Assembly (NCBI GenBank): GCA_003427395.1
Contig: BFEA01001021.1
Span: forward strand, 172,877-224,731
Origin: Chara braunii
Taxonomy: Eukaryota; Streptophyta; Charophyceae; Charales; Characeae
Direction of reading: 5' to 3'
Length of the DNA: 51,855 bases
A model generated the notes under the pieces. That model ran no database searches and was not told the origin of the DNA. It saw nothing but the letters and a program-made list of their open reading frames with translations. Shown piece after piece: positions 10,104-19,899 of the stretch (position 1 is the first letter of the stretch; each line of letters opens with the position of its first letter). The translations under genes and the position numbers were made by a program.

Positions 10104-10111
10104 TTTTTTTT
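10104..10111 (+). terminator. pol III-type T-run
   Basis: A run of eight T residues directly follows the closing stem of the tRNA-like unit. Four or more Ts are sufficient for RNA polymerase III termination. Confidence 0.45.
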
Positions 10112-11212
10112 ATCGAAGGAGCTCCGCAACATTTTTCGCTCGGGCTCAGCCAGTCGGGGCTTGAACGCGTGACTTTGGTTTTGTGATTAGATAGAGTTAG
10201 GGCCCGTTGTGACAATTGGCACAATGAGGTAGTTAGTAGTTAGATTCTCTTTTGATTTTTTTATTTTTTTATTTTTTTTTTAGTTTTTGGGCACCATGGT
10301 CAGTCTCCACTGCATCACTTTTGTGAATCTGCCTTCGAGTTTAGGGCAGATTCAGCAAAAGGAATACAGACCGCGAAGAAATCTCGGTCGTAAGATCTCT
10401 CTCACGGGAGGGGGAAACCGTGAAGGCGAGCAAGGGAGATCGGACAGGAGAAAGAAAGCAGGCTTAGGCCAGAGCGCAGCAGCAAGCAGATGGCCCAGCG
10501 TGCGAGAACGGGCAAAGTGGGTAAAGAGGATGCAAGCCCAAGCGTTCGCGAATGCGCAAGCGAGCGCGAGCGCAACAGGTTGCACTATCGAAAGCAGGAA
10601 CGCGCTGGCAAAGGCGGGTGAGAAAGCGTTGATGGGACACGCGAAGGAGATTGCAAGCAGGAGACACACGACAGGGAAGAACGAGAGAGGAAGGCGCGGG
10701 GAGAAGAAGGGAGAAGAAGAAAAAGAAGAAGAAGAAGAAGAAGAAGAAGAAGAAGAAGGAGAAAAAAAAGAAGAAGAAGAAGAAGCGAGAGGATAAAGCA
10801 ACTTACCTCCCCTCGTTGCCGGTAATGGCGAAGTTCCGGGCGTGGGTATTGTGACCTTGTACTTGAGTTGCGAGGGACTCCCTGCGCATGCTCGGGTGGT
10901 TTCCAGACTACGAGGGACGGGCGAGTTCTCTCTGGTGCTCGACTGAAGATCTTTGCAGCGCCGTTCGAACCTCGAAGTCGACTCTCTCAGAGGGCTTTTG
11001 CGATGACGACGACGACGAGAAAGGGAGGATAGGTAAGTCATCGATATCGCGGCTTGCCCTCATAAGGATGAGCAAAGTCAAATGAGTCTTCGACAGTTTC
11101 AATCTATAGGATGAGCTAAATCGAATTAATCTCCCGCTACAACATGGAAATATACTTCGTCGCTGCTCGCCCGCTGTTGGGCTTTCGACCCCGCTCGCCC
11201 GTGGCTTGCCAT

Positions 11213-11215
<3 letters not shown>
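10112..11215. other. gene-free, purine-biased stretch with (GAA)n
   Basis: A (GAA/AAG)n tract occupies about 10715-10795. Long open frames on both strands here (10287-10796 plus, 10352-11041 minus) are by-products of the purine bias: their products are runs of Glu, Lys or Ser. No supported gene. Confidence 0.7.
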
Positions 11216-11281
<66 letters not shown>

Positions 11282-11282
11282 N

Positions 11283-11345
<63 letters not shown>
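11216..11345. repeat. compound microsatellite (GT)n-N-(GA)n
   Basis: A (GT)n tract runs to 11281, a single N stands at 11282, then (GA)n continues to 11345. The N at the junction suggests that the assembler could not resolve the tract length. Confidence 0.95.
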
Positions 11346-11346
<1 letters not shown>

Positions 11347-11439
11347 AGGAAAAAAAACTTACAATTTTCGTTGCTGCCACAACCGCTGCCTCACAGAGGT
11401 TCTGATTCGTAAGCGAATCTGACCTGGAAGGTAGTCTGC

Positions 11440-11588
11440 ATACCCTCATTATTATTTATTATTATTATTGTTGATTTATTATTAATGTTGTTGTTGTTGT
11501 TGTTATCGTTACTATTAATATTGTTGTTACTTTTATTATTATTGTTATATTATAATTTTATTATTATTATTGATTTTATTATTATTAT
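11440..11588. repeat. (ATT)n/(GTT)n-rich tract, left half
   Basis: Imperfect ATT and GTT triplets fill this segment. It abuts the hAT-like element, and (ATT)n resumes on its other side, so the element appears to have inserted into this microsatellite. Confidence 0.85.
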
Positions 11589-12348
11589 CAGGGTCACCAG
11601 CCTGTACGTACAGAGGTCCCCGGGCAGACCTCCGTACGTACGGGCGTTCGGAGTCCCGTACGGGGTCCGAACCCGACGGCATTCGGCCCCCGCCAAAAAT
11701 TATTTCGAGGTCTAAACATAATAATTTTTTTCTGAATTGTTTTTTGTGAGTTCTTTATGACGTGAGGTGCATGCCTCTGAATTTTCAAGTCATTTGGCTT
11801 CGCCAAATAAGAATTAAAAATCGTCAAAGATGGCGGTGTCAAAACGTGTTCACCCACGTATTTTTCACTTTTTACATTTTGTTTTCACTTTAGTTCGGGG
11901 TCTAAACAATTTTATTATTTTTAGAAACTTTTTTAGTGGTTTTTGTATTGTGTGAAGAAAACATCTGCAAATTTTCAGGTCATTTAGTTGTGCCAAAAAA
12001 AAAGAACAAATCGCCAAGGATGGCGGTGTTGAAAACATGCTCGCGCACTCACTAAATTTATTTCTCTTTTTATTTTTATTTATTTTTATTCTTAGTATTT
12101 ATTTTCCATATTTTATTTTTATTTCAAATTTGGTAAGGAATTCGGATGTAATGCTCAGGCAAATCTTGTTTAGTTTATTTTTCTCCATAACTTACCTTTT
12201 TTCATATTTTTGTAATGACTGTTTTTTTTTTTTTTTTTTTTTTTGGTTCCCCGTTCGGCCCGAACGACCGAATGCATCCCCAAGGGGTCCCATACGTTAG
12301 GGCGTTCGGGTTCGGACGTTCGGCCCGTCCCGAGCGCTGGTTACCCTG
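11589..12348. mobile_element. non-autonomous hAT-like DNA transposon (MITE), 760 bp
   Basis: The left end CAGGGTCACCAGC (11589-11601) and the right end GCTGGTTACCCTG (12336-12348) are 13-bp terminal inverted repeats with one mismatch. The outermost CAGGG and an 8-bp flanking duplication ATTATTAT (11581-11588 and 12349-12356) are hallmarks of hAT elements, although the duplication sits in an (ATT)n tract and could be coincidence. Subterminal regions (11602-11690, 12245-12335) are GC-rich with repeated GTTCGG/CGAAC words, typical transposase-binding clusters. The AT-rich interior encodes no transposase, so movement would need a partner in trans. The interior contains a direct duplication of about 190 bp. 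Confidence 0.75.
11704..12052. repeat. internal direct duplication of the hAT-like element
   Basis: Two copies start TTCGAGGTCTAAACA (11704) and TTCGGGGTCTAAACA (11894), 190 bp apart. They share CATCT/CCTCTG-AATTTTCA-GTCATTT, a GCCAAA word and the string GATGGCGGTGT (about 11829 and 12019). The second copy is more diverged. Confidence 0.7.

Positions 12349-12386
<38 letters not shown>
12349..12386. repeat. (ATT)n tract, right half
   Basis: Nearly perfect ATT triplets follow the right end of the hAT-like element, continuing the microsatellite interrupted at 11588. Confidence 0.85.
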
Positions 12387-12389
<3 letters not shown>

Positions 12390-12726
12390 TATTATTAACA
12401 TTTGATGACTTGTACGTTTAGGGAAGCGAAAAGGAGAAACGGGGGCGCAAACGGATGAAGAGGGGAAAAATCGCAGGAGGAGGACATAGAAAAACGGAGG
12501 AAAAGAGCAGGAGAAGGAGGTTGAGTCTGAGGAAGAGGGAGAAGGGTCTGAATACATATGTTGGTGGTGGCAAAAGCAAACTCTCAATGACATTAGTTAT
12601 CAGTGTTACGATTCTCCGTGGTGTCATATTGGTGCAATGCTGCTTTTTGGACACTGTGATACGATCTTACTTTCAATATGAGTGTGCAGCTTGAACATTG
12701 TCAACTCACTATCGCTCATTTTTTTT

Positions 12727-12730
<4 letters not shown>

Positions 12731-12799
<69 letters not shown>
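12731..12799. repeat. (GA)n microsatellite
   Basis: A run of AG dinucleotides. Open frames across it encode only alternating Arg-Glu and are not genes. Confidence 0.95.
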
Positions 12800-12801
<2 letters not shown>

Positions 12802-12839
12802 CCTAGCGATTCCTCAGAGAGGATGCAAAGTTTTCACAC

Positions 12840-13060
12840 CTCATACTCTTTATTGCCTGTATTTGAAAATCGGACCGGAGTTGGTTAACAAAGATTTTGA
12901 GAAAATTTTATCAACGGTTGATGCTTATGTCCGCGTCCACTTTATGGAGTCGAGGCAGACGTATTGGGAAAAGTTTAAGGTCGAGCTAAAAGTCAAGGCT
13001 TGCATTGACGGTATCCCTATAATGCTCGGAATTGTGTATGACTCTTGGACGGAAGATTGA
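12840..13060 (+). pseudogene. unidentified coding remnant upstream of gag
   Basis: The frame after the (GA)n tract encodes a non-repetitive stretch of about 60 residues (including KDFEKILSTVDAYV and YWEKFKVELKVKAC) of ordinary protein composition, ending in TGA at 13060. It is in phase with the gag frame beginning at 13340, but several stops separate them. I do not recognise the family. It may be the N-terminal part of the same retroelement or an unrelated fragment. Confidence 0.35.
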
Positions 13061-13339
13061 ATGTCCGCTGAAGAAATTGGAAGGGTAGGATGGTAAAGGA
13101 ATCCAAGTCTATTTAGACAAAAGGTTAGAGTCAATCCCGTTTTGGTCAAGTGACAGAGGGAGAAGATATGAGTTCATGAAGAATAAGTTAGGACTGTGGG
13201 TGAAAAGGGGGTTGAATGGTATCTTGAGGAAAGTAAAAAAGCTTAAGGCTAAAACCTAAAAAGGAAAAAAGTAAGACAACTAAGAGTAATATAAAAGTCC
13301 ATCGTTTTTTTTGCGTGCGCAACACAGATTGACTAAGGA

Positions 13340-14707
13340 TTGTGGGAAGAATTGAGAAACGCAAATGGGAGCGGAGGACATGGGTTCATAACCACTGCTG
13401 AGATCGTGCGACTACTAGATAACAGGAATGTCAAAAGGTCTCAGCTACCCAGGATAGATATCTTTCCCTTCAAAGGAGAACGAGTGCCACACTGGCTTGA
13501 ATTGCTGGAGCAAGTCTTCAATCAACTGACACCGACGGAAAAATTCGTCCAACTATTTGAGTATGTATGGTGGGAGTTCCGCCCCGAGATTGAAAAGATT
13601 GTGATCGATGCCCAGGGAGACTGGAACAATTTTAAAAAGGAGATGCAAAGGAAATATAAGTTGGGAGATGGATTATTAATGATTGACCAGCTCCACAACG
13701 TCAAGCATAATGACTTAACTACAATAGGGGCATTTGCAACGACCTTCGAAAAAATGGCAGAACGTGTTCCAGGACTTTCCAAGGAAATGCAATGTGTAAT
13801 ATTTTTGGGGAAATCCTCGGGCTATAAGACTATGAAACTAACCCGTGGAGGAGCCCCAGGGAGGAAGACATCATGAGAGACAATAAAAAAAAACTTGGCA
13901 TCTGGCGATTTGGATCAGGTATTCCACCATCAAGTAAAAATGGAAAGGAAGAGAAGGAAGGAGGTAGGTGTCATCCAAGGAGCAAACTTAACTCTAGAAG
14001 GAATGATTAACAATATGGTAACACAACTAAAAGAATTAAAGGATAAAGTAGAGTCAGGAAAGGTGATGGCAGTCGGATAAGCGACAAACAAAAAGAGGTA
14101 TGGAGAGGAAGATGAAAAAGATAAAGAAGGAAAGAAATCCGGGCCGATAGTACAATCTAAGAAAGTTCTAAAGCAAAATAAAAATCAGGCATCGAGGAAG
14201 CAAGGAGCTGGAAAGGGGCAAAACTCGCAGCAAGCGGCCGTACCGAGTGCTCCAAAAGCGCCACCTCCGGTATCCCGATTTGGACCATGGCCGGTCGTGG
14301 CTCCTATAGGGGTTTGGCCTGGGTATTTCCCCGGGAATCAACGACCGGGTCTTGGGCAGGTAGCGATGTACCCGAATTTGCCCCAAATGCAAGAAGCTGG
14401 GGCAGGACCAGGACGAGGGATAGATGAAAGTCAGTCACAACATGCTCTGCCGCCACAGGGTAATTAAGGGCAACATCAGTTTCAAGGGCAAGGATACGGA
14501 TTGGGACATGGTGGAGGTAGAAATGGAGGGCGAGAAAATGATCAAGGAGGAAGAGGTTTTGGAGGAAGAGGAAATGGCGGACAAGGAGGAAATTGGGGCA
14601 GTCAAGGAGGAACTAAATCTGGAAATTACAGTCAGGTAAGTTTTAATCAGATTGAACAAGGATACAATCAAGGTTATGGTCAAGACTATGGTGAGGGCTA
14701 TAACTAA
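13340..14707 (+). pseudogene. retrotransposon gag (capsid) remnant, Gly-rich tail
   Basis: One frame of about 456 codons is interrupted by in-frame stops at 13874 (TGA), 14078 (TAA), about 14465 (TAA) and 14705 (TAA). The first 178 residues carry a retrotransposon gag-type capsid domain: a start like FKGERVPHWLELLEQVF, then WNNFKKEMQRKYKLGD, then FATTFEKMAERVPGLSKEM, matching the usual order of gag helices that assemble the capsid shell. A lysine-rich linker, a Pro-rich segment (about 14230-14400) and a Gly/Asn/Gln-rich tail (about 14500-14700) follow. Each stop replaces what would be Gln or Arg by a single C-to-T change. No protease, reverse transcriptase or integrase follows. There is no clear zinc knuckle, although a Cys-rich stub follows in frame at about 14720-14770. 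LTRs were not located. Confidence 0.65.
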
Positions 14708-15019
14708 AACTATGGTAGGGACCATATCTGCGGTCCACCGTGTTGTTATATTAACAGTGGTTCCCGTATTGGTTACGCAATAACGGGTAAATCCTATCAT
14801 CATAATTTTCACACATTTCAAAGGACTACATCCGACCCCTCCGATAACTACCTGAGTTGATTCCTTCATCAGGGTGGCCGCCTCTCAGGTGTCAACTCCA
14901 GGCCAAAATCGGATGATCCGCTGCATGGTTATACTTAGTCAACAGCCCACGCTGGGAGTTACGTTCCAATGATGCCAATTTTCCACCATAGGATTGGTAA
15001 TTTCAGTCCCTCAGACTGA

Positions 15020-15215
15020 CCTCCTGAAGTGGATGGATGATGTTCAATTCAATATATACAAAAAAAAATCATCATCAAAATATTTTCATCCTTGTCAGGT
15101 TGCCACTTCGTGGATGAACGATGTTCATTCAAAAACCATAAAAATATTTCATCGTCAGGTTGCCACTTAGTGGATGAACAAGGACCATCGTCAGATTGCC
15201 ACTTAGGGGTCGTGT
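15020..15215. repeat. minisatellite, about 30-45-bp units
   Basis: Three clear units share GTCAGGTTGCCACTTAGTGG followed by ATGAAC (about 15097, 15157 and, diverged, 15191). A related AAGTGGATGGATGATGTTCA word lies at about 15035. Between units are A/T-rich CATAAAAATATTTCATC spacers. Confidence 0.7.
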
Positions 15216-16300
15216 CCTCCAAGTCTCGATCACAATTCGGTCAGACACACGTCTCGGGGATCTTTCAAAGTATATAGAATTGTCCCATATCCCGAATAAA
15301 AATATTGACTTTCACGTCACCATCGATGCAAAAATATCTTTCAAAACATCACAATTTTCGAGTGACTTCCTCGTTTGGATCTCATAGGTTTATCTCATAC
15401 TACCCCATAGAGGAATGAACGACGTCCTTTCAAGACATCTCTTTTATGTCTTTTCCAAGCAAGACACTTATCGTGTATGCCCAATGTTAACGACCTGAGG
15501 GTCCAAAATAATTACAAGATTCAAATTAAACTCAATTTAGATCGTCGTCATACTGACCCCTGAGGTTTCGCCTTCAATAATATATTGCATGAATGTTCGC
15601 ATAATACTCAGATCAGAGTATTAAGCTAAGTTGCCAAAAAGGATTACCCCTTTTCGACGACAATCATCAAAATTGAACCACATTTCATCATTCAAATTGA
15701 TACCATCAATGAGGAAACATGTCATAAGCAACTCGTGACTGTATGTAGGGTTTTCCCCTTTGTTTTCACGGAACTTTACAATACAAGTGTAAATGACATT
15801 CTTCTGCCGTAAGAAAGGAATATAACTTATGATAGTAGAATAAATGTTTGAGAAGATAAAGAAGGTAAATAATAATTCATACGATACTTATAATATTCAG
15901 TCATACAAATTCAAACAAATATCAACTAGTAACCTCATTAACAATGAAAATAAATCTTACAATTGAGACTGTACAAGAATGAACCACAGTGAAGTTACAA
16001 TGACGATGACATAAGATATATTACTCCTTCAGGCTTAACAGGGGTATATCATGCGGAGGGGTGGTGTAATCCAATCAAAGGATAACATCTTAGATCTTGA
16101 GCCCCGCTTCTAGGACTAAGCCTCACCACATCTCCCTCTGATTCCAGTGCTTGTACTGGCTGACCTCATCGAGAAGAGTCAGACGACCCCATTCACACTC
16201 GTCTAAAGGCTGGTTGGTAAGACCATATCTTTTCAGGGTGTGGTGAACCCACCTAGTATGAGTCCTGCTCGGGCTACCACTCCAAGCGTTGTCGGCGAGA
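15216..16300. other. gene-free AT-rich stretch
   Basis: No supported coding region. A perfect hairpin AATACTC/GAGTATT lies at 15603-15622. The rest is AT-rich single-copy-looking sequence. Confidence 0.5.
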
Positions 16301-16318
16301 ATACCCTTATAAGGGTAT
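16301..16318. repeat. perfect 18-bp palindrome
   Basis: ATACCCTTATAAGGGTAT is its own reverse complement. It has GGCGA and CCGCC on its flanks, extending the hairpin. The core ACCCTT-AAGGGT is shared with 9273-9286. Confidence 0.8.
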
Positions 16319-16379
16319 CCGCCCTGGTTTTTGCAAGTGGCAGAAAGTAGCTTTGGTTTAAAAATTAAATATACCGCGC

Positions 16380-18150
16380 GAGTCGCGGCAGGGTTCGTGG
16401 TCTATGCGGCTGATGGTTGACTAGAGTAAAGAGTGTGTGGGTGTGCAGACTTGAGGTGCGCGTGATCTTTATATTTGTTGGTGGTTGAAAAGTCGGCGCG
16501 ATCGCCGACCCAATTTTTTTTTCTGATTAAATAGGGATTGAAACGATTACGTCTCGTTGGTAAATACACGTGCCTGTGACATACGCGTACGTGCGGAGGA
16601 CGACATCGACAACAATGTGACTTCTGGGGGCGTTTCGGTAGCTTGGCGATTCGTGCAGTGTCCGTCTACTTAGGCGTCCGCCAGAGCCAAACCGAGACTT
16701 GGGCCTAGCGTTATTGGTTACGATATCAGACTTTCGTCAAGAAGATTTAGGGAATGAGGTCAGCGAGTAATGGTGCGAGAGCGTGGAAGCGGCGCGGCGG
16801 AACCGCGGGGTTGAGGGCCCGGCGGGGCTATCCCCCGTGGTTTTGCGGTCTGTGGGGTTGCGTGGGGCCAAGGGCGGCATTAATGCCTTTTTTTTTTTTG
16901 CCGGGCGGCCTAGTTTGAAATTTTTGTGGTTACTATTTTAATTTCCATTATTATCTGTCCTTATTTCAAATGCGGCGGGGCAGCGTGAGGGTGTGTTGTG
17001 GTAGAAGAAAACCCCGTAGTGGCCACTCTCGGGCCCAACTCTCCAATAAGGGAGCACGTGGAAGTCGCGCCGGCCAGCAGGTGCAATGCCTGCTTCGGTC
17101 GGTGGGCGGTACTGATCAGGGCTCAACCGATAGCATCAGGGCGGGGCCGCAGCTTGGTCGTGCTCATGTGGGGATTTTTCCCACTTCCATCCCCAAAAGT
17201 CTCGGGTGGACAATTGCTGCCTACCACCGAGATCAGCACCAAGACCCGGTCCGCCTAGGCCTACCCGACTGGCCTAGTAGCGGCCCCGAGTCCTGTTGCT
17301 CATTCAGGGGGGGGGGGGGGACAGAGTCAAGAAAGGTGAGTATGGGCGGGCAGGGTAGGAGAATAGTCGCACTCCTTAGAGGGCCTCGAATTCTTCGATT
17401 ACCGTGGTGCCCAGTCTGTGCCGGTTTGTGCCGGCGTGTGCTGCGGTAAAGCACGGGATAGCGCACGGAGAGGGTGCTGGGGAGAGGAGGCTGGCGAGTG
17501 AGAGAGTAGGAAGCCAGGGAGCGCATGGAGAACGGAGTGGTGAAAAAGGCAAAGGAATAAGTGGTGGCCAGAGCACTGGGCAAAAGTGGTATGTGATCGT
17601 TGGGGAAAGATTGGCCTCACCCCTCAAGTGGGCAAGGAAGAGGGCGTGATGGGTGAAAAAGGGAAGCCTGAACCTCCCAAGTTGACGAAGGCTCGGCGGA
17701 AGGTGAGGAATCAGGACCAGGGAGGTCAGGGTATCAAAAAGGGGCAGTGCTCACGACGGGTGGGGGCCACGCCACAAGAGGTGGAAGGCAGAGTAGCACA
17801 AGAGAAGCCCCCGTCGATTGAGCAGACACTATGTGGGCAGCGGGAGTCATGCTGTCAAGTAGGGCAAAGACTTATATATAATCCATATCTGCCCTGTGTA
17901 CAAGGCAGTTGGTTGGGCCCATAAATGGATATGATGCCACCCAGGCCTCATGTGTCGGCCAGCCTTGTGTATAAGGCCATTGCAGCCGCCGATACCACAA
18001 GAGGCACAAGGCCAAATGACCGGTGGAAGGGGTCAAAAGCGAAAAGTTGAAAAGGGTGCATTATAGGGAAAGATGGTATGAAGCCGAGGCTTCAAGGGTA
18101 ATGGTTGTAGAACTTCATTGTCAGCATAGTAACGGAAGGCGTATGCTTGA
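16380..18150. other. GC-rich stretch, possible leader of the adjacent retroelement
   Basis: Composition shifts to GC-rich, similar to the gag remnant that follows. Open frames at 16970-17449 and 17404-17924 (+) give Arg/Gly/Ser-rich products without a recognisable domain. A run of 12 Gs lies at about 17308-17319. This may be the LTR/5' leader of the element at 18.1-19.9 kb, but no repeat pair was found to prove it. Confidence 0.35.
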
Positions 18151-18153
18151 CGT

Positions 18154-18870
18154 TTGTCTGTGATGGGCAGAACCCAGATAGAGCTAAGGCAACTCAGGAT
18201 GCCTTATGCTAGGGAAGATCCCTGTGTGGCTCTGCCAGCAGAGAGGGAAGGCGGACTCGAGATGTCCTTGCCAAGACGGGTTAAAGAAGGGGAATATATT
18301 TCGTCCTGGTGGGGCGTACTGATGGGCACGGACACCTTTGTCTGGATTGAGTCTGGGTTTGATGATGGGCATAAATGCGCAATTGTAAGGGTGACCCTGT
18401 ACGCCTCAGCCGCCTTTTGGATCGAGCATGGGATAAAGTTGGCGCTCGGGCATGGAAGCCTGCTTGCTAGGCCTCAGAGGGTAGCCGAGGCGGCTGCAGC
18501 AAAGTGGACGAGGGAAGTGTCCCGGGACGGGGAAGAGTAAGTACTAACCCGTGTAGAGGTCAAGCGCGCTGGAGAGTTCGGACTCCCATCGGCTCCGCTA
18601 CGAGTAGTCCTGCCTGAGTTTCTGATAGAGAAGAGTTTTGGTGGATAGGCAAGGGTAGAGGCGGCAACCGAAGCGGCTTTGAGGGCGCGAGGATGGGAAT
18701 ATGAGCGCTATATATGCGAATTGGTATATGGTTTGTATTTGGACCCGAAGTTTTCGCCCCCTAGCCAGTGGCTTAGGAGCATGGCCAGCATAGTTGACGT
18801 ATATGCCAGTACTCATGATCCGGATGAAGGGGATGAGGACTGGGAGAAGATTCGGGCAGCAATAGGCTGA
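18154..18870 (+). pseudogene. retroelement-type coding remnant (possible gag N-terminal part)
   Basis: A single frame of about 239 codons contains two stops (TAA at 18538 and TAG at about 18646) but otherwise reads as ordinary protein: an acidic/basic N-terminal half with Trp-rich strings (EYISSWWGVLMG, AAFWIEHGIKLALGHG), an Ala-rich helix, then ARGWEYERYICELVYGLYLD and an acidic end. Both stops fit a C-to-T change at Gln codons. I do not recognise a specific family. Its position about 250 bp upstream of a gag-like capsid segment on the same strand suggests it belongs to the same dead retrotransposon. Confidence 0.45.
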
Positions 18871-19114
18871 TAGGGAATGCCTTCTCTTTCCACTAAATGC
18901 GCCTCTTTTGACCTGGCTGTGGTCGCCCCGTTACCCATTACTGTAGTTAAAAAGATAAGCGTCAGGGTAACTGGGGCTGAGGCCTGATTGCATGAGAAAA
19001 AGGGTAGGTAGCGTGATTTGAGTGCCCGCAGTTTGCCTTTGACTGCCTGAGCTTACTTGAGTCACTCTTTGATGATATGTTGTCCGCTACGCGTATCAGG
19101 CTGCTGTCGGCATC

Positions 19115-19892
19115 ATGGTGGAAGAAAGCGGCTTCGCCACGATCTTGCTTTGGAGGAATTCGTGCGTCATGAAGGTGCTGTTGCACGAAGCACTGCAAGA
19201 GTCAATGCCCCCAGACCTCCCCGCCGTGTTATTCCAAGGAAGAGACTTGTCGAGCTTTCTGCGTGACTTTCAGGATTTTAGCTTTATGAAGACGTGGGAC
19301 AAGAAAACGATGTGGTGCATGTTCCCTTTGTTCGTTTGTGAAAGGCTAAGTGAGGAGGTGTATACCCTCAAGCAGAAGACAAAAGCGTGGGATGAGTTGG
19401 AAAGTTTCTTAAGGCTAAGATTCCCAGAAGAGGGAATAAAAGGTCAACATGGGGAATGCGCTGGGCCACCAGTTGCGGGCGCACCATCGCGGGCAGAGCT
19501 AAGTAGTTTACAAAGACAAGTAGGGGTATTGGAAGAGAGGTTAGCACGGCTGGAAGAGGCCAGGAATGGCAAAAGGAAGGCCTTTGAGGGAACATCGAGT
19601 GAGCTGACTGAGCGAAGTGAGGCAGAGAGAAGGGGAGTTCATCAAAAGTTACTCCTCCATAAGGGAACCGCGGCGGGGACGAACCTGCGCCCCGGGAAGG
19701 GACGGAGGCGAGGGATTCATTGAAATAACGGGGGAGCAGGAGGTAAAAATGGTCGTGTCTGTTATTGCGCCTGATCCGAAGATGGGACCCATTAACGTGG
19801 AAGCATCCGCAGCTGCGGGACGGGAGGGTCCCGCGCTGCTTCGTGCGGTGCCGGACCGATGCGCTCGACAACGTGCTCAAACTAAGTGGTAG
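19115..19892 (+). pseudogene. retrotransposon gag-like remnant with coiled coil
   Basis: The frame 19115-19723 (202 codons) carries a gag-type segment: FQGRDLSSFLRDFQDFSF, then WDKKTMWCMFPLFVCERL, then AWDELESFLRLRFPEE. This is the order expected for the capsid of Ty3-type gag proteins. After residue 125 a heptad-rich helix (ELSSLQRQVGVLEERLARLE) predicts a coiled coil, then a basic, Glu-rich tail. The tail probably continues in another frame (19617-19892) after a frameshift near 19620. No zinc knuckle or pol domain is seen; the sequence turns AT-rich after about 19900. Capsid assignment is by pattern only. Confidence 0.55.
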
Positions 19893-19899
19893 TCGTCCC

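Noticed and set aside
10287-11041. Long open frames on both strands (169 and 229 codons)
   Set aside because: They arise from a purine-rich (GAA)n region; products are runs of Glu/Lys or Ser with no domain content.
11126-11449. Open frames across (GT)n(GA)n
   Set aside because: Alternating Cys-Val, Arg-Glu, His-Thr or Ser-Leu strings from a microsatellite, not proteins.
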